Shown: positions 7,147-16,859 of the stretch, one piece after another
Numbering within the stretch: the stretch's first letter is position 1
Layout: the number at the start of each line of letters is the position of its first letter
NCBI GenBank assembly: GCA_036733925.1
Contig: DAIMZO010000023.1
Coordinates: 1-29,760 of the forward strand
Length of the DNA stretch: 29,760 nt
Direction of reading: 5' to 3'
Source: UBA2897 sp036733925
GTDB taxonomy: Bacteria; Bacillota; Negativicutes; Selenomonadales; Selenomonadaceae
The notes under the pieces: model-generated
What the model saw: the letters and a program-made list of their open reading frames with translations, nothing else
What the model was told of the DNA's origin: nothing
The model's database searches: none
Translations under genes and position numbers: made by a program

Positions 7147-10100
7147 TCAGCGTTTCTTGACATTTCCTTCGCCGAATAGGGCACGGAGCTCGCTTAGGAC
7201 TTCGTCGCTGTCGTCGATCTTGTTTTCCTCCGGGAGTTTCTGCCAACGGCCGGCGGTATGCAGGTAGACCGTGTGGTCTCCGGCATGTTTCTGCAAGATT
7301 GCCTGTACAGCCGCCTTTGTTTCCGGGGTGTCTTTATCGCGTGACAACAGGATGTAGTATTCCGGCAGGTATTCGGAGAGATTCCAGAGCTTGTCCGCGA
7401 GAATCTTGACGCCGTCATCCTGGTAGTCCGTCTTTCCCTGAATGACGACCGGCGTATCCACGTTGAGCAACGAGAAATAGAGGTTGAAGGTGCGCGGGAA
7501 AACGACGACTTCAATGCTTTCGGTGAAATCCTCGAGCGTGACGAAGCACATCGTATCGCCGCGTTTCGTCGTGATGCGCTTTGCCTCGCTGATCATGCCG
7601 CCGATGCGCACGGTCTTCTTGTCCGCGATGCCGCCCTGCTTGATGAAGCCGGGCGGCGGCAGATTCTCGAGCTTGCGTTTGTACGAGTCGAGCGGGTGCC
7701 CCGTGATATAGAATCCCGTGTTCTCTTTCTCCCATCGCAGTTTTTCCTGCAAGGGCACCTCGGGGATATCCGGCAGGTTGAGGTTGGCCGCACTCTCGAG
7801 CTCCTCCTCGCCGAAAAGGCCGAGCTGCCCGGTCTGCACGTCTTTCTGCTGTTGCTGTGCCTCGCTGATGGCCTGGTCGAGGATCGCGAGCAGCTGGCTG
7901 CGGCGGGCGCCGAGCGCGTCGAACGCCCCGCATTTGATCAGACTCTCGATGACGCGCTTGTTGACCTGCCCCATATCCACGCGCCCGCAGAAATCGACGA
8001 GGCTCTGGAATGGGCCGTCCTGCTCCCGCGCCCCGACGATTGACGCGATAGCCCCGTCACCGACGTTGCGCACGGCGCCGAGCCCGAAGCGGATGGCCTC
8101 TCCATCGACGGAGAAGGTCGCGCCGCTCGCGTTGATATCGGGCGGCAGGATCTTGATATGCATGCGACGGCAGAGGTCGATATAGAACGGCACCCTCTGC
8201 GTATCCATGATGCTCGTAAGCATCGCCGCCATGAACTCGGACGGATAATGCGCCTTGAGGTAGGCGGTCTGCCAGGCGACCAGCGCATAAGCCGCGGAAT
8301 GGGATTTATTGAACCCGTAGTCCGCGAAATGCGTGAGCAGGTCGAAAATCGTATTCGCGAGGCCCGGCTCGATGCCGTTCTTGTCGCAGCCGTCGAGGAA
8401 GTTCTCCTTCTGCGACATCAGGATCTCGGCCTTTTTCTTGCCCATCGCACGGCGCAGCAAATCAGCCTGGCCGAGCGTGAAGCCCGCGAGGACCTGCACG
8501 ATTTGCATGACCTGCTCCTGATAGAGCACGACGCCGAATGTCTCTTTCAGTATCGGCTCGAGCAGCGGGTGCATATAGGTGACTTCTTTCTCACCGCGGC
8601 GGCCCGCGATGAAGTCCTCGACCATGCCGGAGCCGAGCGGCCCCGGCCGGTAGAGCGCGACGGTCGGGATGAGGTCGGCAAAGCAGGTCGGCGCGATGCT
8701 CTTGACGAGATTCGTCATACCGGCAGACTCCATCTGGAACACGGCGCCGGTGCGGCCCTCGCAAAGCATCTTCGAAGTTTTTTCATCCGCGAGCGGGATT
8801 TTCCGGATGTCAATATCGAGGCCGCGCGTCTTCTTGACGTTCAGCAGCGTATCGCTGATGACGGTCAGCGTGCGCAGGCCGAGGAAGTCCATCTTCAGCA
8901 GGCCGAGTTCCTCGACATGGTCTTTGTCGTATTCGGTAATCAGCGTGCCGTCCTCAGAAATCGAGACCGGGATATAATCGGTCAGCGGATGGCGCGCGAT
9001 CACGACGCCCGCCGCGTGTGTCGAGGAATTGCGCGGCAGACCCTCGACCTTTTTCGCGAGGTCGATCAGATGGTGCACCTGTTCATCGTCCTCGTAGGCC
9101 TTCCTGAGCTCGGGAGATGTCTTGAGTGCCTTCTCCAGTGTGATATGCAGTTCCGTCGGCACGAGCTTCGCAATCTTCGAGACCTCGTTATAGGGCATAT
9201 TGAGCACGCGGCCGACGTCGCGGATGGCGCCCTTTGCGGCCATCGTGCCGAATGTCACAATCTGCGCGACATGGTCGTAGCCATAGCGTTCCTTGACGTA
9301 GTCGATGACTTCCCCGCGGCGGATATAGTCGAAGTCGACATCGATATCCGGCATGGACACGCGATCCGGGTTCAGGAAGCGTTCGAACAGCAGGTCGTAC
9401 TTGAGCGGGTCGATGCTCGTGATGCCGAGGATGTACGCGACGATGGAGCCAGCGGCGGAGCCGCGTCCCGGCCCGACGCCGATACCCTGCTCGCGCGAAT
9501 GGTTGATGAAGTCCCAGACAATCAGGAAATAGCTGTCATAGCCCATCTTGTGGATGATGCCGAGCTCATAGTCGAGCCGCTCCAGCACTTCCTTCGACGA
9601 ATCCGGGTAGCGGCGCGGCAGATTCTGCTCGCAGAGCGCGCGCAGATATTCCTCATCGTCCTTGTACGAGGCCGGAATCGGATAGTACGGCAGCTGGATC
9701 CTGCCGAACTCAAAATCGACCTGGCAGCGGTCGGCAATCTTCACCGTGTTGTCGAAGGCCTCCGGCAGCTCGGGGAACAACTTGCGCATCTCCCCCTCCG
9801 GCTTCAGATAATACGAATCGTTGTTGAACCGCATGCGGTCCGGGTCATCCATTGTCTTGCCCGTCTGCAGGCAGAGCAGGATATCGTGGAACTCGCTGTC
9901 CTCGCGGTGCACGTAATGCAGGTCGTTCGTCGCGACGAGGCCGATGCCGTATTTCTTCGCGAGCGCGACGAGGCCCGGCCAGGTCTTCTGCTCCTCGGGC
10001 AGATTATGATTCTGTATCTCGAGGAAGAAATTGTCCTTGCCGAAGATGTCGAGGTATTCGCGCACGAGCTCATCGGCGCGCTCCGGATTGTCCTGGATCA

Positions 10101-10587
10101 GGGCGTTCGGGATTTCGCCGGCGATGCAGGCCGAAAGGCAGATCAGGCCCTCGTGGTATTTTTGCAGGATTTCCTTGTCGATGCGCGGCTTGTAGTAATA
10201 CCCCTCGATGTTGCCGAGGGATACGAGCTTCACGAGGTTCCGGTAGCCCGTCTGGTTCTCCGCGAGCAGGATCAGGTGGTAGTAGCGGACGCCGTTCACC
10301 TCCTGCTTTTCTTTGCAGGAGGTCGGCGCGAGGTAGACTTCGCAGCCGATGATTGGCTTGATGCCCTGGGCCTTGCACGCCTTGTAGAAGTCGATGACGC
10401 CATACATCACGCCGTGGTCAGTGATGGCGAGCGCCTTCATGCCGAGCTTCTTCGCCGTCGATACCAGGTCGCCGATGCGGCTCGCGCCATCGAGCAGGCT
10501 GAACTCCGTATGCACATGCAGATGCACAAAATGCGCCTCAGGTACAAGGCTCTCCTCGTTCTCCAGGGCCTTTCCGTTTTCTGCCAT
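7147..10587 (-). CDS. dnaE: DNA polymerase III alpha subunit DnaE
   Basis: This is a C-family replicative polymerase of 1146 residues. In bacteria with PolC, DnaE typically extends primers and works on the lagging strand. Visible parts: PHP domain with HLHVHTEFSLLDG (residues 22-34) and ITDHG; the palm motif GVGPGRGSAAGS (about 370) and catalytic PDIDVDF (413-419); the KSHSAAYALVAWQTAYLK segment; then a helix-hairpin-helix region and an OB domain (VRIGGMISEAKRITTKRGDTM). The ATG has a GGGGG site close upstream. It follows polC by 71 bases, but a terminator stem lies between them, 18 bases before the dnaE start. The length fits both the DnaE1 and DnaE3 subfamilies. Confidence 0.96.
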   Translation of the reverse strand: MAENGKALENEESLVPEAHFVHLHVHTEFSLLDGASRIGDLVSTAKKLGMKALAITDHGVMYGVIDFYKACKAQGIKPIIGCEVYLAPTSCKEKQEVNGVRYYHLILLAENQTGYRNLVKLVSLGNIEGYYYKPRIDKEILQKYHEGLICLSACIAGEIPNALIQDNPERADELVREYLDIFGKDNFFLEIQNHNLPEEQKTWPGLVALAKKYGIGLVATNDLHYVHREDSEFHDILLCLQTGKTMDDPDRMRFNNDSYYLKPEGEMRKLFPELPEAFDNTVKIADRCQVDFEFGRIQLPYYPIPASYKDDEEYLRALCEQNLPRRYPDSSKEVLERLDYELGIIHKMGYDSYFLIVWDFINHSREQGIGVGPGRGSAAGSIVAYILGITSIDPLKYDLLFERFLNPDRVSMPDIDVDFDYIRRGEVIDYVKERYGYDHVAQIVTFGTMAAKGAIRDVGRVLNMPYNEVSKIAKLVPTELHITLEKALKTSPELRKAYEDDEQVHHLIDLAKKVEGLPRNSSTHAAGVVIARHPLTDYIPVSISEDGTLITEYDKDHVEELGLLKMDFLGLRTLTVISDTLLNVKKTRGLDIDIRKIPLADEKTSKMLCEGRTGAVFQMESAGMTNLVKSIAPTCFADLIPTVALYRPGPLGSGMVEDFIAGRRGEKEVTYMHPLLEPILKETFGVVLYQEQVMQIVQVLAGFTLGQADLLRRAMGKKKAEILMSQKENFLDGCDKNGIEPGLANTIFDLLTHFADYGFNKSHSAAYALVAWQTAYLKAHYPSEFMAAMLTSIMDTQRVPFYIDLCRRMHIKILPPDINASGATFSVDGEAIRFGLGAVRNVGDGAIASIVGAREQDGPFQSLVDFCGRVDMGQVNKRVIESLIKCGAFDALGARRSQLLAILDQAISEAQQQQKDVQTGQLGLFGEEELESAANLNLPDIPEVPLQEKLRWEKENTGFYITGHPLDSYKRKLENLPPPGFIKQGGIADKKTVRIGGMISEAKRITTKRGDTMCFVTLEDFTESIEVVVFPRTFNLYFSLLNVDTPVVIQGKTDYQDDGVKILADKLWNLSEYLPEYYILLSRDKDTPETKAAVQAILQKHAGDHTVYLHTAGRWQKLPEENKIDDSDEVLSELRALFGEGNVKKR

Positions 10588-10605
10588 AGTTCCCCCTTAT
10601 CTTTC

Positions 10606-10642
10606 AAAAAAGGCTAAGACACGGCTTCCGCCATATCTTAGC
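10606..10642 (-). terminator. Intrinsic terminator between polC and dnaE
   Basis: On the minus strand GCTAAGA pairs with TCTTAGC, with an inner GGC-GGAA-GCC hairpin, followed by CC and TTTTTT. It leaves only 18 bases before the dnaE ATG, so no promoter fits between them; dnaE must rely on read-through or on a promoter inside the end of polC. Confidence 0.75.
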
Positions 10643-10658
10643 TTTATCTATCCAGTCT

Positions 10659-13600
10659 TCATTGGAACAGGGCGAGCTGGTCGCTCTCGTCCATGCCATC
10701 GAGGCAGCCGTGCTCGCGCAGGATCTCGATATTCGTCTTCGAAATGCCCGTGCGCTTGCGCAGGTTCTCAACGGACGTGAACGCCCCGTTCTTGCGCGCC
10801 TCGGCGATGCTGTTCGATGCCTTCGTGCCCATGCCGGCGAGGCTTGCAATCGGCGGCAACAGCGCGTTTCCGTCGATCTGGAACTTCTCCGCGTCGCTGC
10901 GGTAGAGGTCGACGTATTCGCAGCTGTAGCCGCGCAGATACATCTCCCATGCCAGCTGCAGGACGATCAGCGTCGCATTCTGCTTCGCATCGAGTTTCTT
11001 CTCTTTCGAGGCGGCCTCGAGCGCGTCGATCTGGCTTTTGACGAAATCCTTGCCGCGCGCGATGACGTTCGCGTCGAACTCGTCGGCGCGGATGGAGAAA
11101 TACGCCGCGTAATACGCGAGCGGATAATGCACCTTGCAATACGCGATGCGGTACGCCATCATGACGTACGCGGTCGCATGCGCGCGCGGGAACAGGTATT
11201 TGATTTTCTGGCAGGATTCGATGAACCATTCCGGGATCTTGCCCGCCCGCAGCTTCTCGACGACCTCCGGCGCGATGCCGCGCCCTTTGCGCACCTTCTC
11301 CATCGTCTTGAACGACAGCAATGGATCGATGCCATGATGGATCAGATACATCATGATGTCGTCGCGCGCCGATATCGCGTTCTTGATAGTGCAGGTGCCG
11401 TTGCGGATGAGTTCCTGCGCGTTGCCGAGCCAGACGTCGGTGCCGTGCGAGAAGCCCGATATGCGTACGAGATCGGAGAAGCAGTCCGGCTTCGTGTCGT
11501 CGATCATCTGCCGCGTGAACGGCGTCCGGAACTCCGGGATGCCGAACGTGCCGGACGTCGCGCCGAGTTCATCTGACGTCACGCCGAGCGCCCCGGTTCC
11601 CTCGAAGATCGACATCGTCGCCTTATCGTCGAGCGGTATCGTCTTCGGGTCGCGGTGCGTGAGATCCTGCAGCATGCGGATGACCGTCGGGTCATCGTGG
11701 CCGAGGATATCGAGCTTGACGAGGCGGCTGGAAATGGAATGGTAATCGAAATGCGTCGTGATCGTCCCGCATTTCATGTCGTTGGCCGGATGCTGGATTG
11801 GCGTGAAGAAATGCACGTCCATATTGCGCGGCACAACCATGATGCCAGCCGGATGCTGGCCGGTCGTGCTCTTGACGCCCATGCAGCCGTGCGCGAGCTT
11901 GTCGATATAGGAGATATGCTTCTTGACGCCCTTCTCTTCGAAGAACTTCTTGACGTAGCCGAACGCGGTCTTGTCCGCGACGGTCTGGATGGATCCCGCG
12001 CGATAGACGTTGTCCTTGCCAAAAAGTACCTCCGTGTACTTATGTGCGACCGGCTGATAGGAGCCGGAGAAATTCAGGTCAATATCCGGAACCTTGTCGC
12101 CATCGAAGCCGAGGAATACGGCGAACGGGATATCGTGCCCGTCCTTGATGAGCGGCGTGCCGCAGACCGGGCACTCCTTGTCCGGCAGGTCATAGCCGCA
12201 GCCGTACGAACCATCCGTGATGAAGTGGCTGTACTGGCAGTTCGGGCAACGGTAATGCGGCGGCAGCGGGTTGACCTCCGTGATGCCGGTCATCGTCGCG
12301 ATGAACGACGAGCCGACCGAACCACGCGAGCCGACCAGATAGCCGTCATCGTTCGATTTCTTGACGAGGCGCTGCGCAATGAGATAGAGCACGGAAAAGC
12401 CGTGCGCCATGATTGGTTTCAATTCCTGCTCAAGGCGGTCCTGAACGATTTTCGGCAGATTCTCCCCATACATCTTCTTGGCGCGCGAATAGGACATCGA
12501 CTGGATTTCCTCATCGGCGCCCGGAATCTGCGGCGAATACAGGTCATCCGGAATCGGCTTGAACACCTCGACGCTCTCCGCGATCTTGCGCGGATTCGTC
12601 ACAACGGCCTCATAGGCGAGCTCCTCGCCGAGATAGTCGAACTCCTTGAGCATCTCCTCGGTCGTCCGCAGATAAAGCGGCGGCTGCATTTCCGCATCGG
12701 AAAAGCCCTTGCCTTTCTGGATGATGGCACGGTAGATCTGATCTTCCGGATTCAGGAAATGCACGTCGCAGGTCGCGACGAGCATCTTGCCGAGCTTCTT
12801 CGCGAGTTCCGCGACTTTCAGGTTGATGGCGCGCAGATCATCGTCCGTCTCGATATCCGGGAAATTCGGGCTGCGCTTCAGGAAGTCGTTGTTGTGGATT
12901 GGCTGGATCTCGAGATAATCGTAAAAGGATGCAATCTTCAAGAGATCCTCTTCCGGCTGCTTCTCTTCGATGGCCCGGATCAGCTCGCCCGCCTCGCAGG
13001 CAGAGCCGATCAGCAGGCCATCGCGGTATTCCTCCACGATCCGCTTCGGCAGGCGCGGCTGACGATGGAAATACTTGAGATGCGACAGGGAAACCATCTG
13101 ATAGAGGTTCCGCAAGCCGTTCGGGTTCTTCGCGATGAAGATGATATGGTTGGCTTTCTTCTGCTCGTAGTTGTCTCCGGTCAGATAGCCTTCCATGCCG
13201 TAAATGATCTTGATGTCGAGCTTCTTGTCCTTGATGACTTTCGCCGCATTCGGGAAAGCCTGCACGACGCCGTGGTCGGTGATCGCGATGGCCGGCCAGC
13301 CCCAGCGGGCCGCCGTGCTGACCAGATCCTCCACGGAATCGACCGCATCCATCGCGGACATGGTCGTATGCGCGTGGAGTTCGACGCGCTTGACCTCGGC
13401 GTGATCCTCCCGGAACGTCTTCTCCTTCTTCGCGAGGCTGTCGACGAACAGCACGTATTCGTTCTGGTACGTGTCGAAGCGCACGGATCCGCGGACGCGG
13501 ACGAGCATGCCCTCCTTGAGTTTCGGAAGGATATCCTCGAGCGTCTTCTCCTCGCCGTTCTTGCCGCGCTTCGGCTTGAAGAATTTCTTGCAGCTGATGC

Positions 13601-14495
13601 CGTCGGTGCTGTCCGCGAGGCAGAAGGTCAGCAGCTTCGTCCCGGTCTTGAACTCAATGGTCTTGATGCCGGAGCCCGCGCCCTCGCCGATGGTTCCCTC
13701 GAGGATGACGTTCTTCGTCTCTCCCTCGAGTTCCGCAATCGTCTTGACCTCGCCGCGAACCCCGCGGCCGAAGATCAGATTGCCGGTGTCCGCCAGGACA
13801 ACCGGGCTCTGGAACGGCGCGGCCGGCTTCTGCCGCTCGGGCTTTTTCGCCGCCGTACGCTCTTTTTTCTTTTTCCGCTGTTCCTGCTGCTTTTCCTCGG
13901 CTGCCTTGCGTCTTGCACGGCGGAGTTCCGGCGTATCGACCGCTTCCTCGATGGGTTCCTCCTCCATCTGTTCGAGCTGTTCGAGGACCTCGTAACAGGC
14001 AGAGGCTTTCACCACACAGGAATAGCCGAGGAAATTCGAGATGATCTCCTGCATGACCGGGATAGTGCCATGCGTCTTCAGGACATCGACGCCGAAATCA
14101 CCGGCCACCTTCAGCTCGATGATGTTGTCCTTCACCTCATAGGTGCAGCGCTTGAGTGCCTGATAGACCGTGATGTTGTCCTGCGCGGAACGCCGGATGA
14201 CCTTGGTCCAGACCTTGTGCAGGGACGTATCGATATCCACGACGTCCTGATAGAACGTCACCTCATGGATGCCATATTTCTTTTCAATATGCGCGCCGAT
14301 GCTGCGGAGCAATGCATCCGGCAGCAGGGACTCCACCGCGAGCGCGATTTCCCAAGTCCCCGCCTCCGGGCAGACCTCCACATGGCGGATTGAGGTTTTC
14401 TCTAGTTCTTCCCGCTCCTTGTCCGGGATCATGAGTCCCTCGAGGAAGGTAAAGAGCATGTTCTTCTTTTCTGGAACGATACGTACTTTTTTCAT
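10659..14495 (-). CDS. polC: DNA polymerase III PolC, lacking the exonuclease domain
   Basis: PolC is the leading-strand replicase of Firmicutes. The 1278-residue product has the N-terminal PolC domain, a Lys/Glu-rich linker (about 185-225), an OB fold (about 245-355), PHP with RVELHAHTTMSAMDA (about 370) and ITDHGVVQAFPNA, a zinc module with CPNC (750-753) and CPVC (775-778), the catalytic PDIDLNFSG (803-811), and a C-terminal end DESDQLALF typical of clamp-binding polymerase tails. Bacillus-type PolC is about 1440 residues because a DnaQ-like proofreading domain splits PHP; here IIYGMEGYL runs within a few residues into HIIFIAKN and no DxExTG motif exists. It follows pepD by 33 bases. The polymerase identity is firm. 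Confidence 0.96.
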   Translation of the reverse strand: MKKVRIVPEKKNMLFTFLEGLMIPDKEREELEKTSIRHVEVCPEAGTWEIALAVESLLPDALLRSIGAHIEKKYGIHEVTFYQDVVDIDTSLHKVWTKVIRRSAQDNITVYQALKRCTYEVKDNIIELKVAGDFGVDVLKTHGTIPVMQEIISNFLGYSCVVKASACYEVLEQLEQMEEEPIEEAVDTPELRRARRKAAEEKQQEQRKKKKERTAAKKPERQKPAAPFQSPVVLADTGNLIFGRGVRGEVKTIAELEGETKNVILEGTIGEGAGSGIKTIEFKTGTKLLTFCLADSTDGISCKKFFKPKRGKNGEEKTLEDILPKLKEGMLVRVRGSVRFDTYQNEYVLFVDSLAKKEKTFREDHAEVKRVELHAHTTMSAMDAVDSVEDLVSTAARWGWPAIAITDHGVVQAFPNAAKVIKDKKLDIKIIYGMEGYLTGDNYEQKKANHIIFIAKNPNGLRNLYQMVSLSHLKYFHRQPRLPKRIVEEYRDGLLIGSACEAGELIRAIEEKQPEEDLLKIASFYDYLEIQPIHNNDFLKRSPNFPDIETDDDLRAINLKVAELAKKLGKMLVATCDVHFLNPEDQIYRAIIQKGKGFSDAEMQPPLYLRTTEEMLKEFDYLGEELAYEAVVTNPRKIAESVEVFKPIPDDLYSPQIPGADEEIQSMSYSRAKKMYGENLPKIVQDRLEQELKPIMAHGFSVLYLIAQRLVKKSNDDGYLVGSRGSVGSSFIATMTGITEVNPLPPHYRCPNCQYSHFITDGSYGCGYDLPDKECPVCGTPLIKDGHDIPFAVFLGFDGDKVPDIDLNFSGSYQPVAHKYTEVLFGKDNVYRAGSIQTVADKTAFGYVKKFFEEKGVKKHISYIDKLAHGCMGVKSTTGQHPAGIMVVPRNMDVHFFTPIQHPANDMKCGTITTHFDYHSISSRLVKLDILGHDDPTVIRMLQDLTHRDPKTIPLDDKATMSIFEGTGALGVTSDELGATSGTFGIPEFRTPFTRQMIDDTKPDCFSDLVRISGFSHGTDVWLGNAQELIRNGTCTIKNAISARDDIMMYLIHHGIDPLLSFKTMEKVRKGRGIAPEVVEKLRAGKIPEWFIESCQKIKYLFPRAHATAYVMMAYRIAYCKVHYPLAYYAAYFSIRADEFDANVIARGKDFVKSQIDALEAASKEKKLDAKQNATLIVLQLAWEMYLRGYSCEYVDLYRSDAEKFQIDGNALLPPIASLAGMGTKASNSIAEARKNGAFTSVENLRKRTGISKTNIEILREHGCLDGMDESDQLALFQ

Positions 14496-14528
14496 CTTGC
14501 ACCTGTCAAAAGCAAAGGGCCTACCAAA

Positions 14529-15980
14529 TCACTGCCCTTCTGCGATACGCTTCAGCGTCTCAAGAATCAGATTGACCTGCGGCTCCACCGTATCGAGCAT
14601 CAGTTTCTCATTCGGGCTGTGGATGTCGACCGTCGTCACACCGATGGAAACCATGTCGAGTTCCGGGTTCTTCTGGAAATGCCAGCCGCATTCGAGGCCC
14701 GCGTGAATCGTCTCGACCTTCATATCTTTGCCGGTCTGCTCCTTGAAGATTTCCGGCATCATCTTCGCCAGACGGCTGTTCTTGTTTTCCTTCCAGCCCG
14801 GAGATTTCGTGCCCGGTTTCAGCGTGAATCCGGTGAGCTTCGCCATGGTCTCCGCCGCGAGGATAATCTCATCGAGCTTGTCGTCGCTCGCGGAACGCGG
14901 GAAGTATTTCACGCCAATGGTATCATCGTCCATCGTGACCACCGCGAGGTTGGCCGATGTCTCGACGAGCCCCGGGATCACGGTCGACATCGCGAACACA
15001 CCGGTATGCAGGGTCGTCAGCAGGCTCAGCAGGCGCTCCGCATCGCCGGCCTTCAGGACTTTTCCCGGCATATCCACAGATTCCAGCACGAACTCGATTG
15101 CCGGGTCAACATCGCCGTAAATGCGCATATAGCGCGCCTTTTCCTCCGTGAGGACCTCCTGCAGGGCATCCTCATCGAGATCCGACGCGAAAACAACCGA
15201 CGCGAGATTCGGGATTGCGTTATGCGCTTTGCCGCCCGTAAAGGATGCGAGCTCGACCGCGCCCTTCTGCTGGATGCCGCGGATCGCGAGAGCGAGCGTG
15301 CGGATCGCGTTGCCGCGCCCGTCGCCGATGCGCTCACCGGAATGGCCGCCGAGCAGTCCGCGGACCGTGAGCTTCCAAGCCTTCGGTGCCGTCGGCTCCT
15401 CAAACGGAACCTTGCGGTAGAAATCGAGGTTGACGCTGCCCGCGCTGCCGACCGTCAATTCGTCGTAGTTTTCGCTGTCGCAGTTGATCAGATATTCCGC
15501 GTCGCGCAGATATTTCGCCTCGAGGCCGATGGCGCCCGTCATATTGACTTCCTCATCCGTCGTCGCAATCAGACGGAGCGGGCCATGCTCCTTGGCATGT
15601 TTCAGGATATAGATGCCCTCGGCGATGCCGCTGCCATCATCCGAGCCGAGGCTCGTCCCAACAGCTTCGAGGTATTTCTCCGTGCGGTGCAGCTTGATGG
15701 GGTCGTGCAGCGGGTCATAGGAAACGCCCTCCTCCGCGACGCATACCATATCCATGTGGCATTGCAGGATTGTGCGCGGCACGTTCTCGTATCCAGCCGA
15801 GGCCGGCGCGTCCGCGATGATGTTGTTGTGTGCGTCCTGCACGACCGTAAAGCCGGCATCCGTTAGATATTTCTTCAAGAAATCGCTGACCGCCTGCTCA
15901 TGGCCCGACTTGCGCGGAATCGCGGCGAGATGGCTGAATTCTTCCAAGACACCCTCTAATACTTCACTGTTCTTACCCAT
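14529..15980 (-). CDS. pepD: Aminoacyl-histidine dipeptidase (M20C, PepD)
   Basis: PepD is a cytoplasmic di-zinc exopeptidase of family M20 that cleaves Xaa-His and other dipeptides such as carnosine. The 483-residue product has metal and catalytic motifs in order: QCHMDMV, GSDDGSG, TTDEEVNMTGA (catalytic Glu pair), NCDSE, and HAGLECG near the C terminus; LLGGHSGERIGDGRGNA marks the dimerisation lid domain. I chose the ATG followed by GKNSEVLEGVL because GGAG lies 9 bases upstream; an upstream in-frame start would add 19 unrelated residues. The gene has its own possible promoter and is followed closely by polC, so both may be on one transcript. Confidence 0.92.
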   Translation of the reverse strand: MGKNSEVLEGVLEEFSHLAAIPRKSGHEQAVSDFLKKYLTDAGFTVVQDAHNNIIADAPASAGYENVPRTILQCHMDMVCVAEEGVSYDPLHDPIKLHRTEKYLEAVGTSLGSDDGSGIAEGIYILKHAKEHGPLRLIATTDEEVNMTGAIGLEAKYLRDAEYLINCDSENYDELTVGSAGSVNLDFYRKVPFEEPTAPKAWKLTVRGLLGGHSGERIGDGRGNAIRTLALAIRGIQQKGAVELASFTGGKAHNAIPNLASVVFASDLDEDALQEVLTEEKARYMRIYGDVDPAIEFVLESVDMPGKVLKAGDAERLLSLLTTLHTGVFAMSTVIPGLVETSANLAVVTMDDDTIGVKYFPRSASDDKLDEIILAAETMAKLTGFTLKPGTKSPGWKENKNSRLAKMMPEIFKEQTGKDMKVETIHAGLECGWHFQKNPELDMVSIGVTTVDIHSPNEKLMLDTVEPQVNLILETLKRIAEGQ

Positions 15981-16042
15981 TCCAGATGATCTCCTTTTCG
16001 TAGGGGAAATGCCGTGGCAGCCCCCTTCATAATCCAAGACTT

Positions 16043-16048
16043 AGTATA
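16043..16048 (-). promoter_or_regulatory. Possible -10 element of the pepD-polC unit
   Basis: TATACT on the minus strand, 63 bases before the pepD start and just after the terminator that follows sepF. The -35 region overlaps the terminator stem and matches the consensus poorly, so this call rests mainly on the -10 box and position. Confidence 0.4.
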
Positions 16049-16061
16049 CACCATGGAAAGC

Positions 16062-16096
16062 AAAAAAGCTAGGACATACTGACGCATGCCTAGCTT
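16062..16096 (-). terminator. Intrinsic terminator after sepF
   Basis: On the minus strand AAGCTAGG and CCTAGCTT make an 8-bp stem with an extra CAT/ATG pairing inside, and the stem runs into a stretch of six T. It lies 33 bases after the sepF stop. Confidence 0.85.
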
Positions 16097-16128
16097 CTGT
16101 TTCCCGTCTATTCTGTTCTCACAGCTGC

Positions 16129-16683
16129 TCAGTCCGGCAGCGACGCGATGGCTTCCTCAATGTTCACGCCATTCGGGACATAGAGCACAATCTTGCCCGT
16201 GATGCGCTTAGCCGAACCGTCGAGCACATAGCAGACGCCGTTCACGAAGTCGCAGAGACGGCGCTGCTCATCGACCGCGACCTTCTCATAATTCACGACC
16301 GCGGCTTTCCCGGCCTTGAGGTCATCCGCAATATGCGGCACCTCGTCAAAGCGCTCCGGCGCATAAATCTGCACCGTCAATTTCACGGCCTTCGTCGTAT
16401 GAACCGTAAGATGCGGGCGGCTCGTGCGGCCAGCATACTTCACCGAACTGTCCACCGACTCTTCCTCCTCATCTCCGGCCTCGTCATAATACACCGTGCC
16501 GCCATTCGCGACCTGACGAGATGAACCGTAACGAACCTTCTCCTGTTCCTTGGATTTCTCCGCAGGGATCTCGCGGATGTCCTCTGCCTTCTCCTCGACC
16601 TCCACGTCTTGCAATGGCATAACGACATCAGCAAAACTCGTCATCGTTTTCGTAATCTTGTCTTTGAATCCCTGAAAATCCAT
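16129..16683 (-). CDS. sepF: Cell division protein SepF
   Basis: SepF tethers FtsZ to the membrane and bundles FtsZ filaments in Firmicutes. The 184-residue product has an N-terminal amphipathic membrane-binding helix (MDFQGFKDKITKTMTSF), an acidic disordered linker (about 30-90), and the C-terminal SepF core: VQIYAPERFDEVPHIADDLKAG, VVNYEKV, RRLCDFVNGVCYVLDG and KIVLYVPNGVNIE. I chose the inner ATG because the GGAAGG site lies 10 bases before it; an ATG six codons upstream sits on that site. It is a single-gene unit with a strong promoter and a terminator. Confidence 0.93.
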   Translation of the reverse strand: MDFQGFKDKITKTMTSFADVVMPLQDVEVEEKAEDIREIPAEKSKEQEKVRYGSSRQVANGGTVYYDEAGDEEEESVDSSVKYAGRTSRPHLTVHTTKAVKLTVQIYAPERFDEVPHIADDLKAGKAAVVNYEKVAVDEQRRLCDFVNGVCYVLDGSAKRITGKIVLYVPNGVNIEEAIASLPD

Positions 16684-16769
16684 ACGCGGTCGTCCTTCCA
16701 ATGGCCCATCTCTATAACAATAAAATCAATGAAATCGAAACAATTCCAATTACCCATTCAACTTTCTCT

Positions 16770-16798
16770 ATGTTACCATAAATCAGCACCAGCGTCAA
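16770..16798 (-). promoter_or_regulatory. Promoter of sepF
   Basis: On the minus strand: TTGACG (16793-16798), 17-base spacer, TAACAT (16770-16775) with an extended TGG before it. It is placed about 90 bases before the sepF start and downstream of priA. Confidence 0.7.
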
Positions 16799-16804
16799 CA
16801 AATA

Positions 16805-16830
16805 TATCCTAAAAAACCGCTGTTTTTCCA
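16805..16830 (-). terminator. Weak terminator-like element after priA
   Basis: On the minus strand AAAAAC, AGCG, GTTTTTT makes a short AT-rich hairpin with a T-run, 30-50 bases past the priA stop. It would be a weak terminator at best. Confidence 0.35.
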
Positions 16831-16859
16831 CTTTTTGCATAGTCTATCCTGCCTATACG

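Noticed and set aside
8158..14393. Long plus-strand open frames opposite dnaE and polC
   Set aside because: They are antisense shadows of conserved polymerase genes with the same biased composition and no recognisable domains.
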